A DNA stretch of 14,686 nt from an uncultured Ignavibacteriota bacterium. GTDB taxonomy: Bacteria; Bacteroidota; Ignavibacteria; Tepidaquicellales; Tepidaquicellaceae. The stretch is taken from the NCBI GenBank assembly GCA_937915485.1, contig CALGII010000010.1, positions 1 to 14,686 on the forward strand, read 5' to 3'. The notes under the pieces were generated by a model. The model worked only from the letters and a program-made list of their open reading frames with translations. It was not told where the DNA came from and searched no databases. Of the stretch, positions 9,392-14,686 are shown piece after piece. The position numbers and the translations under genes were made by a program. Numbering within the stretch: the first letter of the stretch is position 1; each line of letters opens with the position of its first letter.

Positions 9392-9447
9392 ACTCTACAA
9401 AAAATCGTCAAACTCATCCCGAATCCTCGGGAAAAGCAAACCACAAC
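9392..9447 (-). repeat. Degenerate CRISPR repeat carrying a hairpin insertion
   Basis: The first 25 bases (through CAAACTCA) and the last 15 (AAAGCAAACCACAAC) match the repeat. The central CATTTG is replaced by 16 bases, TCCCGAATCCTCGGGA, a perfect 6-bp stem (TCCCGA/TCGGGA) with loop ATCC. Total length is 56 nt instead of 46. Confidence 0.9.
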
Positions 9448-9477
9448 AAAAAATAAGTGATAAAGAAACTACTTAAA

Positions 9478-9530
9478 ACTCAATAAAAAAACATCAAACT
9501 CATCTTTATTGTCGAAAAAGCACCCACAAC
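9478..9530 (-). repeat. Second, strongly degenerate CRISPR repeat at the array end
   Basis: ACTCAATAAAAAAACATC, then AAACTCATCTTTATTGTC and AAAAAGCACCCACAAC align with the repeat at both ends and in the ATC-AAACTCA middle. It is exactly 30 nt (one spacer length, 9448-9477) from the preceding repeat, which confirms it belongs to the array. The central TCTTTATTGTCG differs both from the normal CATTTG and from the hairpin of its neighbour. Confidence 0.8.
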
Positions 9531-9755
9531 AGGTTATCACAATATGAGATATCCTTTAGAAAAACAATCTTAAATTTTTCCCTAACTCCCTGTTTTATCC
9601 GCTCTTTCTGTGTGCTTAAAAGAAAAAAATCACCTTAAAAACCGATTTCGCTTGCTCCTATCCCCCTGTTTTTCCTTCACTTACGAGCCTTCTCGGTCAT
9701 TTATTGAATAATTTTTCCCGTCCGTATTTATATTTGTATATGAAATATATTCATT
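9531..9755. other. Non-coding region between array end and the 9756 gene
   Basis: No coding frame is visible. A weak promoter-like pair points into the array on the minus strand: TTGTTT (9567-9562), 17 bases, TATTGT (9544-9539). It could drive a long pre-crRNA but is only a partial match to a general -35/-10 consensus. A stretch at 9570-9597 (CTTAAA...CCCTAACTCCCTGTTTT) resembles the sequence just before the first repeat (6762-6788). Confidence 0.35.
9704..9736 (+). promoter_or_regulatory. Candidate FCB-type promoter of the 9756 operon
   Basis: TTG (9704-9706) is followed after 22 bases by TATATTTG (9729-9736), a perfect match to the Bacteroidota -7 consensus TAnnTTTG. Initiation near 9741-9743 would leave a leader of only about 13-15 bases before the ATG at 9756, with no room for a classical Shine-Dalgarno. 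Confidence 0.5.
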
Positions 9756-10463
9756 ATGGAATTAAGAAGAATTAAAGGTCTCGGCTCGATCGACGAAAAT
9801 TATGACGGGGATGAAATCCCGGCGCCTCCGTCGTGCTCCGATAACCCCGTCGCGGGCGCCGATGAAAACTACGATATCGAAAGCCTTCAGAAAAAATATC
9901 CCGACGATGATGATATACCTGACGATCTCGATGACAACCCTGCTCGCGCGGATGATTCTGAACCGGATGAAAATGAAGATGAATCAAAACCCGTCGAAGA
10001 CAAAATTGCTTTCAATTATGTCCGCGTCGAGGAAATTACACGTAACGACGATGCCGTGAATGACTTCATCTCCAATACCCTTATTCCCGCTCTCCTCGAT
10101 TACACTAAATCGAGCGGGTCTAACAAGTACGATTACTCTCTCATAAAATTCATTCATAAACTCGGATGCTCCGTCTCGTTTGTCTTCGCCCTTGCCGACG
10201 TTTTCTGCGACGTCTCTAACGCCCTTCAGATGGCTGTCGAAACCTCCGAAGAGCGCATCGTTACTATGAGCATTGACCTCCGCGAAGCCTCCCGCATCAT
10301 CGAATATTATCGTAAACTTTTTTATAAGTATGACAAGAGAACGATTTTCGCTTTCAATAAAATCGATAAATATAATACACATAAGGAACCGCTTGACCTT
10401 ATTTCTTATCTAACCCCTTTATATAAATTTGATGACATTAAACGTGCAAAAGGACTTAAGTAA
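9756..10463 (+). CDS. Hypothetical acidic protein, first gene of a two-gene unit
   Basis: I do not recognise this 235-residue protein. Residues 1 to about 85 are very acidic and low in complexity, with runs such as DDDDIPDDLDD and PDENEDES, and are probably disordered. Within it two imperfect copies occur: residues 20-40 (EIP...DNP.A.ADENYD) and 53-76 (DIP...DNPARADD...DENED); DENYD appears twice (13-17, 36-40 region). The C-terminal part from about 86 looks folded and helical, with a rather hydrophobic stretch at about 135-160 (GCSVSFVFALADVFCDV) that contains acidic residues and is unlikely to span a membrane. No signal peptide. It overlaps the next gene by 32 bases, so the two are probably translated together, and a good FCB-type promoter precedes it. 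It is less A/T-rich than the cas genes and lies outside the cas operon. A link to CRISPR is only positional. Confidence 0.8.
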   Translation: MELRRIKGLGSIDENYDGDEIPAPPSCSDNPVAGADENYDIESLQKKYPDDDDIPDDLDDNPARADDSEPDENEDESKPVEDKIAFNYVRVEEITRNDDAVNDFISNTLIPALLDYTKSSGSNKYDYSLIKFIHKLGCSVSFVFALADVFCDVSNALQMAVETSEERIVTMSIDLREASRIIEYYRKLFYKYDKRTIFAFNKIDKYNTHKEPLDLISYLTPLYKFDDIKRAKGLK

Positions 10464-11067
10464 ACAACTGGCATTTATTAAAATGCGCATAGAGGGCGTA
10501 ACGCTCCTCGAAATTTCCAACCGCCTCGGCATCTCTTTCCCTACTGCCGTCCGCTGGAATAAAGCCCATAAATCCGACGTTCTTCAGGCGCGTAATGCGC
10601 AGGTCGAAAACCTGAGAAAAAAAATTATGGACCGCTATAACTCCTATTTCGATTTCCTCGACTCTCAATTGGAACGCCTCAAAGCGGAAATCGCGCTCCA
10701 TAAAGAAATCGCGATGACATATCCGAACCTCATAAAGTATTCTATCAAAATTCTCGAAGCCCAGAACCGCATAAACATATTCCGAAAGTATTCCTATAAA
10801 CCGCCCGACCAGGATATCACACTCGATATCGAAGACACCCCCGCGGATCAGGAATCATCTCTGGAACAAAATTCACCGCCGGAACAATCCGACGCCGATA
10901 TCGAAAATGATCCTCCTGAACAATCCGCCGACAATATCGAAAATAATACATCCGGTCAAGTTGCTGATACCGGCTCTGAGAACAATACATCCGGTCAAGT
11001 TGCCGAAACCGGCTCTGATAAAAACACATCCGGTCACATCACCCTAACGGAAAATTCACCGCCTTAA
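10432..11067 (+). CDS. Hypothetical helix-turn-helix protein with helical core and repetitive acidic tail
   Basis: The likely start is ATG 10432 (a TTG at 10429 is possible), giving 211 residues. Residues about 12-45 read like a resolvase/terminase-type helix-turn-helix: KMRIEGVTLLEISNRLGIS then FPTAVRWNKAHKS, so DNA binding is probable. Residues 48-122 form a long charged helical region (QVENLRKKIMDRYNSYF, LDSQLERLKAEIALHKE) suited to coiled-coil oligomerisation. The tail from about 125 is acidic and repetitive, ending in three 13-residue units of the NTSGQVAETGS type. HTH plus oligomerising helices is the layout of phage small terminase subunits and of some regulators; I cannot choose between them. 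No large terminase, integrase or other phage gene is in the window. It is the second gene of a unit with the 9756 gene. Confidence 0.82.
   Translation: MTLNVQKDLSKQLAFIKMRIEGVTLLEISNRLGISFPTAVRWNKAHKSDVLQARNAQVENLRKKIMDRYNSYFDFLDSQLERLKAEIALHKEIAMTYPNLIKYSIKILEAQNRINIFRKYSYKPPDQDITLDIEDTPADQESSLEQNSPPEQSDADIENDPPEQSADNIENNTSGQVADTGSENNTSGQVAETGSDKNTSGHITLTENSPP
10942..11058 (+). repeat. Three 39-bp in-frame tandem repeats in the 3' end of the HTH gene
   Basis: Units at 10942-10980, 10981-11019 and 11020-11058 each encode 13 residues: NNTSGQVADTGSE, NNTSGQVAETGSD and KNTSGHITLTENS. The first two are nearly identical and the third has diverged. The unit length is a multiple of three, so copy number can change without breaking the frame. 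Confidence 0.85.
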
Positions 11068-11237
11068 TCCGTCGCATTCTATCATTCACTAGAAACTCGA
11101 TAATACTAGCGAGTATTAATGGAAACCATTACTCGAAAATATTCACAATAGAAAATATTGAAAACGCTGAAACACATATCAAAAAAGTTCTTTGACATAA
11201 CCGCCCCATTCAAATCAACGATACAAACATTTACGAT
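11068..11237. other. Intergenic region with nested inverted repeats after the HTH gene
   Basis: AATACT (11102-11107) pairs with AGTATT (11112-11117) around AGCG. Alternatively CGAGTA-ATGG (11110-11122, with a 3-base bulge) pairs with CCATTACTCG (11126-11135) around AAA. The two are mutually exclusive folds. No T-run follows, so terminator function is uncertain. The remainder is A/T-rich, with AATATT elements and no gene. Confidence 0.45.
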
Positions 11238-11968
11238 CTTCTTAGTGCTCTAAGTGCCTTAGTGGTCATCGTTCTTGCTCTGCTCTTAATTGCTAACTGT
11301 TAAATGTTAACTGCTAATTGTAACCGCTCTTGCTCTAATCCGCGTCTCTCTTTTCTTTCGTTCTTTCACGCGGGAACCCTAAAAAGAATCTCTGCTCTTC
11401 TTCGTGTCCTAAGTGTCTTAGTGGTAATCGTTTTTGCTCGCTCTTAATTGCTAACTGTTAAATGTTAACCGCTAATTGTCCCCGCTCTTGCTCTAAAATC
11501 CGCATCTCTCCAATCTTTCTGTTCTTTCACGCGGGAACCCTAAAAAAAATCTCTGCTCTTCTTCGTGTCCTAAGTGTCTTAGTGGTGAAATCTCTGCTCT
11601 TCTCTGTGGTGAAAGCTCTTGCTCTAAAATCCGCGTCTCTCTTTTCTTTCGTTCTTTCACGGGGGACCCTAAAAAAATCTCTTGTTCTTCTTTGTGTCCT
11701 TAGTGCCTCTGTGGTGAAATCTCTTGCTCTAATCCGCGAAATCCCTTCTTTCTGTTCTTTCACACGGGAACTCAAAAAAAAATCTCTGCTCTTCTCTGTG
11801 CCCTCGGTGTGCTCAGTGGTGAAATCTCTTGCTATAATCCGCGAAATCCCTTCTTTCTGTTCTTTCACGCGGGAACCCTAAAAAAATTTCTGCTCTTCTC
11901 TGTGCCCTCGGTGTGCTCAGTGGTGAAATCTCTGCTCTTCTTTGTGGTGAACCGCTCTTTTTTGCATT

Positions 11969-12100
11969 TGATAACTTTTCGAAACTTTCTGATAACTTTT
12001 TTTGCATCATCTTTCTAAGTACCTGTTTTCCTTATTCTCCCGAATAAATTTTCGCGAAAAACTTATCAAATCTGATAACTTTTGATAACCTCGTTATCAA
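11969..12100. repeat. Cluster of TGATAAC boxes inside the mosaic
   Basis: TGATAACTTTT occurs at 11969, 11990 (exactly 21 bp later) and 12073, and TGATAACC at 12083. Inverted copies are CTTATCAAA (12062) and GTTATCAA (12093). TTGATAAC (12082-12089) and GTTATCAA (12093-12100) form a perfect 8-bp palindrome with a 3-base centre. TTATCA-AATC-TGATAA (12063-12078) forms another. TTTTTTGCAT occurs on both sides of the first two boxes. The regular spacing looks like an iteron or operator array, but no binding protein can be named. Confidence 0.6.
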
Positions 12101-12310
12101 TAATCCCCCGCTCTTGCTCTGCTCTTAATTGCTAACTGTTAAATGTTAATCGCTAATTGTCCCCGCTCTTACTCTAAAATCCGCGTCTTTCCAATCTTTC
12201 GTTCTTTCACGCGGGAACCCTAAAAAAAATCTCTTGCTCTAATTCGTGAAAATTCGTGTCAATTAGCGGCTAATGCTCTCGCTCTTTTCTTTCAGTGGTT
12301 CCGTTTATGG

Positions 12311-12335
12311 ATCCCGGCTAAGATCACGCCGGGAT
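12311..12335. repeat. REP-like palindrome inside the mosaic
   Basis: ATCCCGGC (12311-12318) pairs perfectly with GCCGGGAT (12328-12335) around TAAGATCAC, followed by GACAAAGAAAG. This resembles the common extragenic palindromes ending in CGGGATGACA. It is a single copy in the window. Confidence 0.65.
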
Positions 12336-12383
12336 GACAAAGAAAGAGGCTCTTGCTCTTCTCCGTGTCCTCTGTGGTGAAAT

Positions 12384-12455
12384 CTCTCGCTCTTATATAT
12401 ATGTAAAATCTCTTGCTCTAATCAGTGATAATTAGTGTAAATTAGTGGCAGAAAG
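12384..12455 (+). repeat. 72-bp direct repeat, copy 1
   Basis: This segment, starting CTCTCGCTCTTATATATATG and ending ATTAGTGGCAGAAAG, is identical to 12564-12635. The bases on either side differ between copies (AAT/ATG before; C/T after). Confidence 0.9.
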
Positions 12456-12563
12456 CTCTTGCTCTAATCCGCGTCTTTCCTTTCTTTCATTCTTTCACGC
12501 GGGAACCCTAAAAAAAATCTCTTGCTCTAATTCGTGAAAATTAGCGTCAATTCGCGGCTGATG

Positions 12564-12635
12564 CTCTCGCTCTTATATATATGTAAAATCTCTTGCTCTA
12601 ATCAGTGATAATTAGTGTAAATTAGTGGCAGAAAG
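12564..12635 (+). repeat. 72-bp direct repeat, copy 2
   Basis: Identical to 12384-12455, 180 bp downstream. The 108 bp between the copies hold one Family 2 and one Family 4 unit and closely match 12165-12272, so the block looks like a recent segmental duplication within the mosaic. Confidence 0.9.
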
Positions 12636-12837
12636 TTCTTGTTCTCCTCTGTGCTCTTTGTGGTCTCAGTGGTTAAATCTTTGCTCTTATATCTAATTAA
12701 ATCTCTTTCTCTTCTTCGTGTCCTTAGTGCCTTAGTGGTGAAAGCTCTTGCTCTTAATTGCTAATTGTTAATCGTTAATCGCTAATTGTATAAGCTTATT
12801 CCATTTCGATTAAACTTAAAAAAACATAATTTTAGGC

Positions 12838-14686
12838 GTGAGCGCTTCCGCATATAATATTAGAAGATTTTCGCTTCTCAAGCCACGGTACGTTATTATT
12901 ATCTCCAGCGTCCTCGTGCTCATAATGATTGCCTCGACGTTCTACGAATACAATCTTAACAAGAAGGAGATTTACCAGATTCTCAACGAATACGCGAACT
13001 CGATGATTCACACCGTTTCGATGAGCAGCGCCAACTCGATAATTTCCGACAGGGAAATGGAAAGTCTGCTCGCGCAGCACCTGCTCAGCGCGGCGAAGAA
13101 TACCGCACGGGTTGACAGCCTCGGTTATCTTTCGAGCGACGCGCTCATACGGCTCGCGGAAGAGAACGACGTGTTCAGGATTAACGTGTTCGACAGAAGC
13201 GGAAAAAGGGTTATGAGCAGCAACATTCACGACGTTCACACGGGCGCCGTACAGAAATACGCCCAGATTGATTACATCGACCCGATTCTCCGCGGGCAGA
13301 AAAGGGAAATGATTATCGGTTTGAAGGAAGCGCGGATGGAAAAGGGAAACCGCTTCGCCGTCGCGGTCGCGCGCCCGTACAACAGAGGCGCGATTGTCGT
13401 GAACCTCGACGCGGAATCTTACATCGGATTCAGGAACAGAATCGGTTTCGGCAAACTTGTTCTCGACATCGGCTCCGCGACAGGCATCGAGTACATAATT
13501 CTCCAGAACCCGAAGGAAATTCTCGCGGCGAACAAGAACGTGAACGAACTTCCGCCGTACGAAAAGGACGACACGCTCAGGAAAGTTTTTGAAACAGGCG
13601 AGACGATGTCCAGAACGACCGTGTTCGAGGGCAAGGATATTTACGAGGCGATAAGTTTATTCAAAATTGACAACGAGAAAATCGGGCTATTCAGGATTGG
13701 ACTCGGAATGGAGGAAATAAACTCCGCCGAGTCGAGAATGTTCAGGCGCGGCATAATCACGTCGCTCGTGGTTATAGTGATTTCCGTGATTGTTCTTTCG
13801 GTCATAATCTCGAATCAAAACTACAGCATAATCTCGAACGAGTTCAGGAAGATAAAAACGTTTACGGGAAGCGTGCTTGAGAACATGACGCTCGCAATCG
13901 TGACGGTTGACAATGACGGGCGGATAAAGATATTCAACAAGTCGGCTTTTGAAATATTCGGCATACCTTACGCGGATTACGAAAATAAAAATCTGGACGA
14001 TGTCGAGAGACTTCCCGGATTCATAAAGGAACTTCTGGGAAACAAGAATCAGGTAAAAAATCTCGAAGAGGAATTCGAACTCAATTCCGAGAAACGCTCT
14101 CTGCTGATAAACTCGGCGATTGTAAGAAACGAAATCGGCGAGACAGATACTTATTCTCTCGTTATCGAGGACGTTACGGAGACGAGGGAAATACAGAAAC
14201 ATCTGGCGCAGAGCGAGCGGCTGGCTTCGATGGGCGAACTCGCTTCGGGAGTCGCGCACGAAATACGCAATCCGCTGAACACGATAAACATGATAGCGCA
14301 GAGGATGGACAGGGAATATTCGGGAAGGCTTTCGTCGGACGATTTCAACACGCTGGTCGAGATTCTCCGTTCGGAATCGAAGCGCGTCAACGGGATTATC
14401 GAGCAGTTCCTTTATTTCGCGCGCCCCGCTAAACCGAACGTAACGGAGTTCGAGGTGGCAAGTCTTCTCAACGCGGTCGGTAAGATCGCGGAAATTCAAA
14501 CCGCGGAAAAGGGAATCGCCTTCTCTCTCGAAGCGGGCGAAGGCGCCGCGATGACGGCTGATTACCAGCAGTTGAAACAGGTGTTCATAAACCTAATCAG
14601 GAACGCCGTCGAGGCGACCGATTCGGGCGGTAAGATTAAAATCGCGCACAGGCAGGAAGGCGGAAAAAATATTTTCGATGTGAGCG
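12838..14686 (+). CDS. Membrane sensor histidine kinase with PAS domain, 3' end cut by window edge
   Basis: The sensor of a two-component system: it autophosphorylates on a histidine and passes the phosphate to a response regulator. Read from GTG 12838, the frame is open to the window end (616 residues). In order: transmembrane segment at about 17-34 (YVIIISSVLVLIMIAST), extracytoplasmic sensor domain to about 300, second transmembrane segment at about 306-324 (IITSLVVIVISVIVLSVIIS), PAS domain at about 343-455 (LAIVTVDNDGRIKIFNKSA), HisKA dimerisation domain with H474 in VAHEIRNPLN, and the start of the ATPase domain with N-box N585/N589 in NLIRNAVEA. The G boxes and C-terminus lie beyond the edge. 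GTG is chosen because it gives a short basic N-terminus before the first membrane helix and an in-frame stop lies at 12817; no good Shine-Dalgarno is seen. The partner regulator is not in the window, so the signal and targets are unknown. Confidence 0.94.
   Translation, partial: MSASAYNIRRFSLLKPRYVIIISSVLVLIMIASTFYEYNLNKKEIYQILNEYANSMIHTVSMSSANSIISDREMESLLAQHLLSAAKNTARVDSLGYLSSDALIRLAEENDVFRINVFDRSGKRVMSSNIHDVHTGAVQKYAQIDYIDPILRGQKREMIIGLKEARMEKGNRFAVAVARPYNRGAIVVNLDAESYIGFRNRIGFGKLVLDIGSATGIEYIILQNPKEILAANKNVNELPPYEKDDTLRKVFETGETMSRTTVFEGKDIYEAISLFKIDNEKIGLFRIGLGMEEINSAESRMFRRGIITSLVVIVISVIVLSVIISNQNYSIISNEFRKIKTFTGSVLENMTLAIVTVDNDGRIKIFNKSAFEIFGIPYADYENKNLDDVERLPGFIKELLGNKNQVKNLEEEFELNSEKRSLLINSAIVRNEIGETDTYSLVIEDVTETREIQKHLAQSERLASMGELASGVAHEIRNPLNTINMIAQRMDREYSGRLSSDDFNTLVEILRSESKRVNGIIEQFLYFARPAKPNVTEFEVASLLNAVGKIAEIQTAEKGIAFSLEAGEGAAMTADYQQLKQVFINLIRNAVEATDSGGKIKIAHRQEGGKNIFDVS

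Larger units (their letters stand above)
6809..9530 (-). CRISPR. Type II-C CRISPR array: 34 identical 46-nt repeats, 2 degenerate repeats, 35 spacers
   Basis: The plus-strand repeat starts ACTCTACAAAAAATCGTC and ends GAAAGCAAACCACAAC, 46 nt in all. I see 34 identical copies starting at 6809, 6885, 6961 and so on to 9316. The two degenerate copies are at 9392-9447 and 9478-9530. Spacers are 30 nt except one of 29 nt (7615-7643). The crRNA strand is taken as minus because the tracrRNA anti-repeat pairs with the GTTGTGGTTTGC end, so guides are read 5'-spacer-GTTGTGG. The sequence polarity (degenerate end far from cas2) fits the reversed orientation known in other type II-C loci. All spacers looked at differ from one another. 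One (8906-8935) resembles the resident intergenic repeat. Reading frames across the array are repeat artefacts. Confidence 0.98.
11238..12790. repeat. Mosaic of short degenerate intergenic repeats
   Basis: No gene is supported here. The stretch is assembled from several repeat families joined by GCTCTTGCTCTAA-type linkers. Family 1: TTAATTGCTAACTGTT plus AAATGTTAACCGCTAATTG (11286, 11444, 12125, 12754). Family 2: CCGCGTCTCTC ... TTCTTTCACGCGGGAACCCT, about 41 bp, at 11340, 11500, 11631, 11733, 11839, 12181 and 12469, several with complementary CCGCGT/ACGCGG ends. Family 3: CTTCGTGTCCTTAGTGCC plus TTAGTGGTGAAA, many variants. Family 4: AATTCGTGAAAATTCG plus TGTCAATTAGCGGC and AATCAGTGATAATTAG plus TGTAAATTAGTGGC. 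Open frames in it on both strands merely translate the repeats. Similar patchworks of short phrases occur between genes in various environmental bacteria; I know no established function. Confidence 0.85.

Noticed and set aside
7521..9456. Several open frames of 60-76 residues with recurring TLQKIVKLTFESKPQ
   Set aside because: They translate the CRISPR repeat and spacers; each is bounded by the 76-bp period shifting the frame, with no start signals.
9772..10701. Minus-strand frames of 71, 132 and 81 residues and a plus-strand frame at 9802
   Set aside because: They overlap the two genes at 9756 and 10432, which have better starts, a promoter and a coupled layout; the alternatives show no independent support.
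11170..11215. GTTCTTTGACAT resembling a Bacteroidota promoter -33 region
   Set aside because: No TAnnTTTG box at 19-23 bases downstream and no gene follows.
11462..12018. Open frames on both strands of the mosaic (e.g. 139 residues plus, 113 residues minus)
   Set aside because: Their sequences are periodic translations of the short repeats (FFHAGTLKK; RDFFRVPRERTKE), overlap each other on opposite strands, and have no conserved domain or promoter.
12832..14499. Minus-strand frames of 135, 71, 270 and 79 residues
   Set aside because: They are antisense to the histidine kinase, which shows clear H-box and N-box motifs; long antisense frames are common opposite codon-biased genes.

Overview
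The window is a stretch of bacterial chromosome built around a complete type II-C CRISPR-Cas locus: tracrRNA, cas9, cas1, cas2 and an array of 36 repeats. The host is probably a member of the Bacteroidota/Chlorobi/Fibrobacterota (FCB) group. This is inferred from promoter-like TTG...TAnnTTTG pairs upstream of the tracrRNA and of the 9756 gene, from the near absence of Shine-Dalgarno sequences, and from the long repeat (46 nt, GTTGTGG-type) and large Cas9 typical of type II-C loci in that group. Species cannot be named from the sequence alone.

Layout. (1) 1-784, minus strand: an enoyl-CoA hydratase gene that runs off the left edge just short of its expected C-terminus. (2) 785-1320: non-coding, with one copy of a short repeat that recurs right of the CRISPR locus. 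(3) 1321-1445: a divergent tracrRNA gene with its promoter, recognised by an anti-repeat matching the array repeat at 24 of 26 bases. (4) 1457-6704: cas9-cas1-cas2, overlapping by 4 and 7 bases, so one operon, closed by a perfect 13-bp hairpin. (5) 6809-9530: the array, with 34 identical 46-nt repeats and two degenerate ones at the far end, one carrying a small hairpin insertion. (6) 9756-11067: two overlapping genes of unknown function, an acidic protein and a helix-turn-helix/helical protein with a repetitive tail. (7) 11238-12790: about 1.5 kb of non-coding mosaic made of several families of short degenerate repeats. (8) 12838-14686: a membrane sensor histidine kinase cut by the right edge.

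How the genes work together. Pairing with the tracrRNA requires crRNAs to be read from the minus strand, toward cas2, while the degenerate (old) end of the array lies farthest from cas2. The array is therefore probably transcribed opposite to the cas operon, as known for other type II-C loci, and each repeat contains a candidate promoter that could start transcription near the next spacer. Cas1 and Cas2 would add spacers, most likely at the cas2-proximal end. Cas9 with crRNA:tracrRNA would cut targets. All catalytic residues checked in Cas9, Cas1 and Cas2 are present.

The cas genes are visibly richer in A+T than the flanking hydratase and kinase genes, consistent with horizontal acquisition. 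The best candidates for something undescribed are the 9756/10432 gene pair, the hairpin-bearing terminal repeat, a spacer resembling the resident intergenic repeat, and the repeat mosaic itself.
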